64,000 nt of DNA, taken from positions 150,916-214,915 of the forward strand of contig NZ_JIAK01000007.1 of the NCBI RefSeq assembly GCF_000620765.1, read 5' to 3'. A model generated the notes under the pieces. It had not been told where the DNA came from. It searched no databases and saw only the letters and a list, made by a program, of their open reading frames with translations. Position 1 is the stretch's first letter. Each line of letters starts with the position of its first letter. The DNA comes from Desulfovermiculus halophilus DSM 18834. GTDB taxonomy: Bacteria; Desulfobacterota; Desulfovibrionia; Desulfovibrionales; Desulfothermaceae. The translations under genes were made by a program, and so were the position numbers. Below are positions 24,165-32,065 of the stretch, piece after piece.

Positions 24165-24241
24165 CCTGGCCCCGTGCCCCGACAGACAAGATACAATGAT
24201 GCACTGATGCATTGCATACAACGCTGCAAGACGAGTACCAC

Positions 24242-25426
24242 ATGATAGGAATTTCCAAACTGTACTGCGACAGTGTCGAGCCTTCGGATGCCTTGCGCTA
24301 CGGCCGCCGGTCCCGGGATCTGCCGTCCCATCTGCTGCAGTTTGCAGAGGACAAAAAGCCGGTGGTGGTCTGGAATATGACCAAGAGGTGCAATCTGCAC
24401 TGTGCCCACTGTTATGCCCGCTCGGATGAAACCGCCGGGGAAGGTGAAATGGGCACGGATCAGGCCAAGGCCATGATCGACGATCTGGCCCGGTTCGGGT
24501 CTCCGGTGCTGCTCTTTTCCGGGGGCGAGCCCCTGGTCCGTTCCGATCTGCTTGAGCTTGCCCACTACGCCGTTGGTTGCGGCATGCGGGCAGTGATCTC
24601 CACCAACGGGACGCTGATTACCCGGGAAAAAGCCAGGGAACTCAAGGAGGTGGGTCTCTCCTACGTGGGCATCTCCCTGGACGGCACACAAGAGATCCAC
24701 GACAGGTTCCGGGGAGTTCCCGGGGCCTACGCCAAGGCCATGCAGGGCCTGGAAAACTGTCAGCAAGAGGGGCTGAAGGTCGGTCTGCGCTTTACCATCA
24801 GCCGGCGGAATCAGCAGGAAGTCCCCGCGATTTTCGACCTGCTCAAGGACCGGGAGATACCCAGGGTCTGCTTCTATCACCTGGTCTACTCCGGCCGGGG
24901 GTCGGAATTGATCAAGGAGGATCTGGATCACGACGAGACCCGGCGGATTGTGGATCTGATCATGGATGAGACCAGGGATATGTATGTACACGGCCTGGAG
25001 AAGGAAGTGCTCACCGTGGACAACCATGCCGACGGACCCTATGTCTATCTTCGCTTGCTGCGCGAGAATCCGCAGCGGGCCGAGGCGGTCATGGAGCTGT
25101 TGTCCTACAACGAAGGCAATAATTCCGGACGGGGAATCGGTTGCGTGTCCTGGGACGGGACGGTGTACGCCGACCAGTTCTGGCGAAATCACGCCTTTGG
25201 CAATGTCTGCGACCGGCCCTTTTCCCAGATCTGGACCGACTCAGGCATTGAGCTTCTGTCCCGGCTGAAGGACAAAAAGGCCCATGTCACCGGCCGCTGT
25301 GCCGGGTGTCGATTCCTGCCGGTCTGCGGCGGGAACTTCCGGGCCCGGGCCGAGGCCTATTACGGCGATATATGGGCCCCTGATCCGGCCTGCTATTTGA
25401 CGGATGAGGAGATAGGCCTGAAGTAG
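24242..25426 (+). CDS. ahbC: 12,18-didecarboxysiroheme deacetylase AhbC (radical SAM)
   Basis: A 394-residue radical-SAM protein with cluster motif CNLHCAHC and a C-terminal SPASM-like cysteine set (CVSW, CAGCRFLPVCGGNFRA). The N-terminus MIGISKLYCDSVEPSDALRYG is the one I know from AhbC of Desulfovibrio. It removes two acetate side chains from didecarboxysiroheme to give Fe-coproporphyrin III in the siroheme-dependent haem route. I place the start at MIGISK; the ribosome site is weak. hemB, ahbD and an ahbA/B-type gene follow on the same strand. Confidence 0.88.
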   Translation: MIGISKLYCDSVEPSDALRYGRRSRDLPSHLLQFAEDKKPVVVWNMTKRCNLHCAHCYARSDETAGEGEMGTDQAKAMIDDLARFGSPVLLFSGGEPLVRSDLLELAHYAVGCGMRAVISTNGTLITREKARELKEVGLSYVGISLDGTQEIHDRFRGVPGAYAKAMQGLENCQQEGLKVGLRFTISRRNQQEVPAIFDLLKDREIPRVCFYHLVYSGRGSELIKEDLDHDETRRIVDLIMDETRDMYVHGLEKEVLTVDNHADGPYVYLRLLRENPQRAEAVMELLSYNEGNNSGRGIGCVSWDGTVYADQFWRNHAFGNVCDRPFSQIWTDSGIELLSRLKDKKAHVTGRCAGCRFLPVCGGNFRARAEAYYGDIWAPDPACYLTDEEIGLK

Positions 25427-25564
25427 TGCCTTGTCATTCATCACCTGGCGGAATACAAGAAACACCCCCCAGCCCCCCTCAAGGGGGACCAAGAAGAGGG
25501 AGTGACAGACTAACCGACGTGCCTGCCAAGGCGCAGGTACGCTTACGCTAACGAAGCATACAAA

Positions 25565-25591
25565 CGATTTCGATACCGATACCGATACCGA
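25565..25591. repeat. hexamer repeat upstream of hemB
   Basis: Degenerate tandem GATACC units. The bases that follow (CTATTAACCAATAACTC and AGTTTTTCATACAAA) resemble the stretch upstream of ahbD at 26924-26951. Apart from this the 271-bp gap holds no gene I can support. Confidence 0.5.
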
Positions 25592-25697
25592 CTGGGAGTG
25601 GTTCCCCAATCTGATCCTGATAACTATTAACCAATAACTCATAACAGTTTTTCATACAAAAGGACGTGTTTACAGAATCTTGGCGAGGGATACAGGT

Positions 25698-26675
25698 ATG
25701 AGTTTTTTCCGCGGCCGCCGACTGCGGCGGACCGAAGCAATGCGCAGCCTGGTCCGGGAGACCGAGCTGCGCCCCCAGGACCTGATTCATCCATTTTTTG
25801 TCCTTGAGGACGATGATACCCAGATTCGAAAGCCTATCGCCTCCATGCCGGGGCAAAGTCAGCTCGGGCTGGAGGCCCTGGTTGAGGATGTCCGGCAGGC
25901 CAGGGCTCACGGCCTCTCGAATATCATGCTCTTTGGCATCCCCAGGCACAAGGATGAGCGGGGAAGCCAGGCCTACGCTTCGGACGGGATCGTGCAGCAG
26001 GCCGTGACCAGAATAAAAGAAGCGGTCCCGGATATGATGGTCATTACCGATGTCTGCCTCTGCGAATACACCTCCCATGGTCATTGCGGGTTGATTGCAG
26101 ACGGAGGGGTCCAGAATGATCCGACCCTGGAGCTGTTGGCTCAGACCGCGCTTTCTCATGTCAGGGCCGGGGCGGACATGGTGGCTCCGTCGGATATGAT
26201 GGACGGCAGGGTTCAGGCTATTCGCCGGGCCTTGGACCGGGAAGGATTCGTCGACCTGCCGGTCATGTCTTATGCAGTCAAGTACGCTTCGGCCTTTTAC
26301 GGCCCGTTTCGGGATGCAGCCCAGAGTGCACCCAGCTTCGGAGACCGCAAGACCTATCAGATGGACCCGGCCAACGCCCTGGAAGGCCTGCGGGAGGCAG
26401 AGGCGGATGTGCAGGAAGGCGCGGACATTTTGATGGTCAAGCCGGCCCTGCCCTACCTTGACGTGCTGCGAAGGATCCGGGACAGGCATGACCTGGCCTT
26501 GGCCGCGTACCATGTTTCCGGGGAGTACGCCCTGATCAAGGCAGCGGGGGAAAAGGGCTGGGTCGATGAGCGGCAGGTGGCCCTGGAGAGCCTGACCAGC
26601 ATCAAGCGGGCCGGAGCATCCTGCATTTTGACCTACTTCGCCCGGGATGCGGTTCAGTGGTTGCAAGAGTATTAA
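25698..26675 (+). CDS. hemB: porphobilinogen synthase HemB
   Basis: A 325-residue delta-aminolevulinate dehydratase joining two ALA molecules to porphobilinogen. Both active-site lysines are visible, in [12 protein letters not shown] and [10 protein letters not shown], and the metal site reads [11 protein letters not shown], the zinc type. I choose the ATG at 25698 with GAGGGA upstream; a TTG at 25680 is less likely. It lies between the two radical-SAM genes of the Ahb haem route, an arrangement usual for sulfate reducers. Confidence 0.95.
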   Translation: MSFFRGRRLRRTEAMRSLVRETELRPQDLIHPFFVLEDDDTQIRKPIASMPGQSQLGLEALVEDVRQARAHGLSNIMLFGIPRHKDERGSQAYASDGIVQQAVTRIKEAVPDMMVITDVCLCEYTSHGHCGLIADGGVQNDPTLELLAQTALSHVRAGADMVAPSDMMDGRVQAIRRALDREGFVDLPVMSYAVKYASAFYGPFRDAAQSAPSFGDRKTYQMDPANALEGLREAEADVQEGADILMVKPALPYLDVLRRIRDRHDLALAAYHVSGEYALIKAAGEKGWVDERQVALESLTSIKRAGASCILTYFARDAVQWLQEY

Positions 26676-26805
26676 GGGATGAGGAAAAAGCTCACGAATT
26701 ATTGCTCCCACGCACACCGCGGGAACTCTAACAAAAAGTTGTAGGGATGGACCTCTCAGGTCCAACTCGTCAGTTTCATTTTGTTGTGATTTACTTTCTT
26801 CGGGT

Positions 26806-26931
26806 TCGTAATCGAAATCGGGATCGGGATCGATATCCATAAACTGAGAATTCCTGCTGCACCGAATGACATATGCTTTCGATTTCGATAGCGATCCCGA
26901 TTTCGATTTGGATTATCCCAGCTATTAACTA
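26806..26931. repeat. interspersed repeat with hexamer core, copy 1
   Basis: Hexameric blocks (AATCGGGATCGG and TTTCGATAGCGATCCC) flank a unique middle with CATAAACTGAG and GCACCGAATGACATAT. The same order occurs inverted at 51881-51998. It is a dispersed repeat rather than a simple microsatellite. It fills most of the gap between hemB and ahbD. Confidence 0.75.
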
Positions 26932-26996
26932 ATACCAGTTTTTCATGCAAATGGGTGCGAAATGTTCTGTACATTAATAAAAACACCTTGAGGCCC

Positions 26997-28064
26997 ATGC
27001 ATTCATCCACTCATCCTCCACATCTGCGGCTTATTGCCTGGGAAGTGACCCGGGCCTGCAATCTGGCCTGCAAGCACTGCAGGGCCGAGGCTAGACAGGA
27101 ACCTTTTCCTGGAGAATTAAGCACCCAGGAGGCCAAGGCCCTGATCGACACCGTTCCCCAGACCGGGAGTCCGATCATTATATTTACCGGCGGAGAGCCC
27201 CTGCTCAGGGAGGATGTCTTTGACCTGGCGGGTCATGCCCGGGAGCAGGGACTTCGCTGTGTCATGGCCCCGAACGGGACACTGATCAATGCTGAAAATG
27301 CAAGGGCTATGCGCGAATCAGGCATTGAGCGGGTGTCAATCTCCATCGACGGGCCGGACGAAAAAAGCCACAACGAGTTCCGGGGAGTCCCAGGGGCCTT
27401 CGAGGCCTCCATGCACGGGATTGAGTACTTAAAGCAGGCCGGCATCCCCTTTCAGATCAATACGACTGTGACCAGAAACAACCTGGGCAGCTTCGGGGAC
27501 ATCTTCAGCTTGGCCCGGCAGCTCGGGGCTGTGGCCTGGCACATATTTCTCCTGGTTCCCACCGGCAGGGGCGCTGAACTCCAGGATGAAATCATCAGCG
27601 CCCAGGAATATGAACGGATTCTGAACTGGTTCTACGATTTTCGACGTCAGACCGACATGCACCTTAAGGCCACATGTGCCCCGCATTATCATCGGATCCT
27701 GCGCCAGCGGGCTCAAGAGGAGGGGACTGCGGTGACCCAGGAAAACTTCGGCCTGGACGCAGTCAGCCGCGGATGTTTGGGCGGTATCGGCTTCTGCTTC
27801 ATCTCCCATTCCGGCCAGGTCCAGCCCTGTGGATATCTGGAGCTGGATTGCGGGCAGATTCGAGAACAGCCCTTTCCGGAAATCTGGGCCAATTCGCCAC
27901 AGTTTCAGGCCCTGCGCGACCCGTCCGCATACCAGGGCAAGTGCGGAATCTGTGAATATCACCGGGTCTGCGGGGGGTGCCGGGCCAGGGCCCAGACCAT
28001 GAACGGCCACTACTTGGCCGAAGAGCCCCTCTGCTCATATATCCCCAAAAAAGCTGGGAAATAA
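26997..28064 (+). CDS. ahbD: haem synthase AhbD (radical SAM)
   Basis: A 355-residue radical-SAM enzyme that turns the two propionate groups of Fe-coproporphyrin III into vinyl groups, giving haem b. The cluster motif CNLACKHC follows LRLIAWEVTRA, as in AhbD; the C-terminal SPASM region has CGICEYHRVCGGCRARA. The open frame begins at a GTG at 26955; I prefer the ATG at 26997, which starts MHSSTHPPHLR and has a GAGG close before it. One base separates its stop from the next gene. Confidence 0.9.
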   Translation: MHSSTHPPHLRLIAWEVTRACNLACKHCRAEARQEPFPGELSTQEAKALIDTVPQTGSPIIIFTGGEPLLREDVFDLAGHAREQGLRCVMAPNGTLINAENARAMRESGIERVSISIDGPDEKSHNEFRGVPGAFEASMHGIEYLKQAGIPFQINTTVTRNNLGSFGDIFSLARQLGAVAWHIFLLVPTGRGAELQDEIISAQEYERILNWFYDFRRQTDMHLKATCAPHYHRILRQRAQEEGTAVTQENFGLDAVSRGCLGGIGFCFISHSGQVQPCGYLELDCGQIREQPFPEIWANSPQFQALRDPSAYQGKCGICEYHRVCGGCRARAQTMNGHYLAEEPLCSYIPKKAGK

Positions 28065-28065
28065 C

Positions 28066-28518
28066 ATGGACACCACCGACAGGCGCATCCTGGATATCAT
28101 CCAGACCGAGTTCCCCCTGGTTTCCAGGCCATATGCCCATATCGGGGGCCAGGTAGGTCTGACCCAGGCAGAGACCTTGGCCCGGGTGCGGGCCATGCAG
28201 CAACGGGGCATCATTCGCAGGATCGGGGCCAACTTCCAGTCTCGCCGGTTGGGATGGAAGAGCACCCTGTGCGCGGCTGCGGTGCCCGAGGACAGGCTTG
28301 AGGAGTTCGTTGCCATCGTGAACAGCTATCCCGGAGTGACCCACAATTATCTGCGCCGCCACAGGTACAATGTGTGGTTTACCTTTATCGGTCCCAGCTG
28401 GCAGGCCATTGAGGACAGCCTGGAGGCGATACGGGAAGCGACCGGGGTGAATGTCTTGAATCTTCCGGCGGAACGCATGTTCAAGATCAAGGTCGATTTT
28501 CGGATGCAGGAGGAATGA
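28066..28518 (+). CDS. siroheme decarboxylase subunit (AhbA/AhbB type, Lrp/AsnC fold)
   Basis: A 150-residue protein that looks like an Lrp/AsnC regulator: N-terminal helix-turn-helix (DRRILDIIQTEFPLVSRPYAHIG) and a RAM-like C-terminal part. The stretch RRIGANFQSRRLGWKSTLCAA and HNYLRRHRYNVWFTFI are typical of AhbA/AhbB, where histidines near the haem site act in decarboxylating siroheme. It follows ahbD by one base. Only one subunit gene is here; the partner is not in this window. Which of the two it is I cannot decide. Confidence 0.82.
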   Translation: MDTTDRRILDIIQTEFPLVSRPYAHIGGQVGLTQAETLARVRAMQQRGIIRRIGANFQSRRLGWKSTLCAAAVPEDRLEEFVAIVNSYPGVTHNYLRRHRYNVWFTFIGPSWQAIEDSLEAIREATGVNVLNLPAERMFKIKVDFRMQEE

Positions 28519-28573
28519 GATGTCGAGCACGGCCACGCTCAGACGCGTGGCCGTGCTCGACATCTCATTTTTT
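28515..28573 (+). terminator. very long perfect terminator overlapping the stop codon
   Basis: A 23-bp perfect stem (28515-28537 with 28546-28568), 8-base loop, then six T. The left arm contains the TGA of the preceding gene. Confidence 0.93.
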
Positions 28574-28582
28574 CGGTTGTGT

Positions 28583-29860
28583 ATGCCTACCGGAACAAAT
28601 TCCCCCATCATCGTCATCGGCGCAGGTCCGGCCGGACTCATGGCCGCCGGTCAGGCGGCGGTCCACGGAGCCGATGTTCTCCTCCTGGAAAAGATGGCCA
28701 AGCCTGCCCTTAAGCTGGGATTGACCGGCAAGGGGCGGTGCAATCTAACCAATACAGCCCCGGTCCAGGAGTTCATCCAGGCCTTCGGTTCCCAGGGCCG
28801 CTTTTTGCACCCAGCCTTTTCCCGTTTTTTTAGCTCTGATCTGCGGGATTTTCTCCACTCCATAGGCATTGCCACCCAGGTGGAACGGGGCGGACGGGTT
28901 TTTCCGATCTGCGAAAACGCGCCATTAGTGGCCCGGACTCTGGTCGACTGGGTCCGCGGACAAGGAGTGGATATTCGGACCAGGACCAGGGTGGTGGATA
29001 TTGCGGTTGACCAGGGAGGGATAAGCGGGGTTCGGGTTCAAGGCGGGGACGGAAAGGAATCATTTATCGGGGCCGACGTGGTGATCCTGGGCACAGGAGG
29101 CGCTTCCTATCCAAGCACCGGTTCCACCGGGGAGGGGTTTGAGCTGGCCCGCCGAGCGGGGCATGCCGTGCAGCCCATCGCTCCCGCCCTGGTTCCACTG
29201 GAGACGGCCGAGGTAGAGACCGTCAAGGAGCTGCAGGGCTTGAGCCTGCGCAATGTCCAGGTCCGGGCCGAGGCAGAGGGGAAGATAGTGGGGGATGAGT
29301 TCGGAGAGATGCTGTTTACCCATTTCGGTCTTTCCGGCCCGGCCATCTTGAGCTTGAGTCAGAGTGTGGTCCGAGCCTGGGAAAAGGGCTGTTCAGTTTT
29401 AATCCATATCGATCTCAAGCCGGCCCTGGACGATCAGAAACTGGACGCCCGCCTGGTCAGGGACTTTCGGGATCGCGGCCGGCAGCAGCTGAAGACGGTG
29501 CTCAAGGGCCTGCTTCCGGCCGGATTGATTCCGGTTTGTCTGCAGCAGACAGGACTTAAAGGGGACACCACCGCCAGCCAGCTTACCGCCAGGGATCGGC
29601 GAATCCTGCGGACCTGGCTCAAGGATGTGGTGTTCACCGTCAGCGGTCACCGGTCCTTTTCCGAGGCAATTGTTACCGCCGGCGGAGTTTCGGTCAGGGA
29701 AATCGATCCCCGCAGTATGCAGTCCAAGCTGGTCAAGGGCCTGTACCTGGTCGGAGAGATCCTGGATCTGGCCGGCACAACCGGGGGCTACAACCTGCAG
29801 GCCGCCTTTTCCACAGGCTGGCTGGCCGGGGAGAGTGCAGGGAAAAAAGTGAACATATGA
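28583..29860 (+). CDS. NAD(P)/FAD-dependent oxidoreductase (HI0933/BaiN-like)
   Basis: A 425-residue flavoprotein. It has the N-terminal FAD motif VIGAGPAGLMAA, the family signature KLGLTGKGRCNLTN, the GTGGASYPSTGSTGEGF loop and a C-terminal GEILDLAGTTGGYNLQAAF. Members of this family are broadly conserved flavin enzymes of unclear substrate. The frame is open back into the preceding hairpin; the ATG at 28583 is taken because it starts just after the terminator. No ribosome site is evident. Confidence 0.85.
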   Translation: MPTGTNSPIIVIGAGPAGLMAAGQAAVHGADVLLLEKMAKPALKLGLTGKGRCNLTNTAPVQEFIQAFGSQGRFLHPAFSRFFSSDLRDFLHSIGIATQVERGGRVFPICENAPLVARTLVDWVRGQGVDIRTRTRVVDIAVDQGGISGVRVQGGDGKESFIGADVVILGTGGASYPSTGSTGEGFELARRAGHAVQPIAPALVPLETAEVETVKELQGLSLRNVQVRAEAEGKIVGDEFGEMLFTHFGLSGPAILSLSQSVVRAWEKGCSVLIHIDLKPALDDQKLDARLVRDFRDRGRQQLKTVLKGLLPAGLIPVCLQQTGLKGDTTASQLTARDRRILRTWLKDVVFTVSGHRSFSEAIVTAGGVSVREIDPRSMQSKLVKGLYLVGEILDLAGTTGGYNLQAAFSTGWLAGESAGKKVNI

Positions 29861-30108
29861 TGGATTGCCTCTGAATGAAAGGCAGGGCTTGCCCCTACAA
29901 AGAGGAGCGGGGTGCAGGTTGTAAACCCCGGTATTTTGTTTGATTGGCTCATAACCGCGATCCTCTGTGTAGGGGCAGGCTTCGCGCTTTGGCGTAATGC
30001 CTGCCCTCTGGGCCTTTCTCATGCCCACGCTGTCTAGTGTGTGCTATGCTCAGCTTCGTGGGAGGGGCCGGGCAATTCAGGGGAAATTCTTTGGTGATTG
30101 TTTAAAAA
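29861..30108. repeat. REP-like palindromes downstream of the flavoprotein gene
   Basis: Contains GGCAGGGCTTGCCCC (about 29881-29896) and GGGGCAGGC...GCCTGCCC (about 29963-30005), related to palindromes near 49.86 and 54.93 kb. No gene is visible in this stretch of about 250 bases. Confidence 0.55.
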
Positions 30109-30141
30109 AATAAAGCCGCGGATCGACATCCGCGGCTTTTT
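30109..30141 (-). terminator. terminator of the qmo operon
   Basis: GCCGCGGAT, CGAC, ATCCGCGGC: perfect 9-bp stem. On the minus strand it is followed by TTTATTTTTTT, so it ends the transcript from qmoD; T on the other side makes it bidirectional. Confidence 0.9.
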
Positions 30142-30163
30142 GAGCTTGATTGGCTGCACGTGC

Positions 30164-30826
30164 TTAGAAGCCGAATTCGTCGTCGCCCGCCGCGCTTCCG
30201 CCAAATCCGAAATCAGGTTCCGGCTCTGCTGCACCGCCGCCTGCCGCACCGGCTTCCGGGGCCGCTGCCGCCCCGCCTTCGCCGGAAACAGTGACCACGC
30301 CGTGCTTTTTGACCTCATCGATCTTGGCCAGCAGATCGTCGACTTTTTTCAGATAGTCGTCCACCTTGGAGGCTGAAGCCATGATCTGCTTCTCGCCCTC
30401 ATTCTTCATCTGGGCTTCATAGTCGGAAACCTTGCTTTCCAAAGCGGCAATCTTCTTTTTGTTTTCTTCCAGAATGCCTTCATATTCTGCAAGTTTGTCT
30501 TTTTGTTCCTTGAGGGTCTGCCGATACTCCTTGAGCTTGGCAAAAACCGTATCCGCCTCTTCCTGGGCATCCGTGGGCAGGCTCATGATGGAGACATTGT
30601 CTCCCAGCTCGGTGACCTCTTCCTTCTTCAGCCGGCTCAGTTCCGGGTGCTGCTCATAGATCCAGGCCTTGGTCAGAGCCGAGGCAAATGGGGCCAGCTC
30701 CTTGTCCACATCCTGCTGGGTCACGAATTGAAGCAGCTCTATAACATCCTGTTTGTAGGTCCCGGCCGGGGCCCGCAAAAAGGATACGAATGTTTGCATG
30801 GGAAAGACCTTGCGTGCATCAGCCAT
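30164..30826 (-). CDS. qmoD: QmoD-like protein downstream of qmoC
   Basis: A 220-residue soluble protein. The first 90 residues are globular, then a predicted coiled coil rich in K, E and L (LKEQKDKLAEYEGILEENKK), then a Gly/Ala-rich tail that ends in DDEFGF. A gene of this type follows qmoABC in Desulfovibrio (called qmoD). Its exact task is unknown, possibly helping the Qmo/AprBA interaction. It starts 13 bases after qmoC with a clear AAGGAGG. Confidence 0.8.
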   Translation of the reverse strand: MADARKVFPMQTFVSFLRAPAGTYKQDVIELLQFVTQQDVDKELAPFASALTKAWIYEQHPELSRLKKEEVTELGDNVSIMSLPTDAQEEADTVFAKLKEYRQTLKEQKDKLAEYEGILEENKKKIAALESKVSDYEAQMKNEGEKQIMASASKVDDYLKKVDDLLAKIDEVKKHGVVTVSGEGGAAAAPEAGAAGGGAAEPEPDFGFGGSAAGDDEFGF

Positions 30827-30839
30827 GACAGCCTCCTTG

Positions 30840-32054
30840 TTATAAGACCAAAAGTTTGTTCTGACCGCTCTCGACTTCAGTGGAGATCCGACCTATCCGC
30901 CGAGCATAGGTCAAGGCTGCCACCCTGTAGACCAGATGTCCGAGCTTGGACCACGGCAGATAGGCGATAAGCATGAAGACCGAGATGAGGTGGATATAAT
31001 AGACGGGGTAGGCCAGACCAGGCACCCCGAGTAGCCGGAATACTTCGCTCAAGATCCCGCTGATGGCAACGGCCCAGAGGACGCCGATCAGATACCAATC
31101 ATAATAGGAAGAGCTGTCCTTGTCCGTATCCGTCAGCCGCCGGCGGGTGAGGTAGACTAGGCCGACGACCATGGCAATGGCTCCAAGATTGCCCAGGATC
31201 TTGACCGGATTCCACAGGGGCATGGGATACTCCATGTGCAGCAGGGGCAATATCTTGCCTCCCCAGTGGGTCAGGGCCACCACACTGGTGACAATGAACA
31301 GGGCGACAAAGGCATAGAAGAGGACCAGATGACCCTTGAACTTGACCTGGTCGGACTCAGTATCCCCGCAGTCCTTCCATTTCTTGTGGGTCACGACTTC
31401 ATCCTTGATCACCCGCCACAGGCTGACCCACATGTTCTTGGGCGGCCTGTAGCCCACAACAAAGGTCTTGGGCTGGGAGGCAAAGGCCGAGAACAGGTTT
31501 CTGATTCCGGCATAGAAGCTGTACAAGACAAAGACTGCTGCCAGGCCGAAGATGGGATCAATGGTGAAGTCTCCGGGAAATATCATCCCATAGACGATCT
31601 CCCCGTGTTCATTGACCGGAAACGCACTGCCCTGAATGCTTCCGGTGATGATCCAGACGATGAGATAGATGATGGCTGGGATGGCGATCAGCTTGGGCAG
31701 ATGGCGGGCTGAGCTCATCCATTTGCCCAAAAACGACGGCCCGACCAGATTACGGTAGGCCATGTTGCGCAGGGCGGCCATCAGCTCTCCGGGTTTGGCT
31801 CCCCGCGGACACATCTCAGTGCATTGTCCGCACTTGTGGCACAGCCACATATCCATGTCGTTGACCAGCTTGTCTTTCAGTCCCCACTGGGCCCAGATCA
31901 TTTCCTTGCGCGGGAAGGAGCTGTCCATGGGCGACAAAGGGCAGACCACACTGCACGTGGCACACTGATAGCACTTCTTCAGGTCCTGTCCACCTGCAGC
32001 TTGGAGCTCTTTCACGAACTCGAGATCGGGTTGGATGCGCAGCACCTCGGACAT
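30840..32054 (-). CDS. qmoC: quinone-interacting membrane-bound oxidoreductase subunit QmoC
   Basis: A 404-residue protein with an HdrC-like N-terminus holding two 4Fe-4S sites (CYQCATCSVVCP and CHKCGQCTEMCP) and a C-terminal membrane part of about six segments with histidines for haem b (HLVLFYAFVALF, YYIHLISVFML). It passes electrons from menaquinol to the QmoAB part and on to APS reductase. It is translated from the same operon as qmoA and qmoB, 11 bp after qmoB. Confidence 0.95.
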   Translation of the reverse strand: MSEVLRIQPDLEFVKELQAAGGQDLKKCYQCATCSVVCPLSPMDSSFPRKEMIWAQWGLKDKLVNDMDMWLCHKCGQCTEMCPRGAKPGELMAALRNMAYRNLVGPSFLGKWMSSARHLPKLIAIPAIIYLIVWIITGSIQGSAFPVNEHGEIVYGMIFPGDFTIDPIFGLAAVFVLYSFYAGIRNLFSAFASQPKTFVVGYRPPKNMWVSLWRVIKDEVVTHKKWKDCGDTESDQVKFKGHLVLFYAFVALFIVTSVVALTHWGGKILPLLHMEYPMPLWNPVKILGNLGAIAMVVGLVYLTRRRLTDTDKDSSSYYDWYLIGVLWAVAISGILSEVFRLLGVPGLAYPVYYIHLISVFMLIAYLPWSKLGHLVYRVAALTYARRIGRISTEVESGQNKLLVL

Positions 32055-32065
32055 ATATCCTCCTC

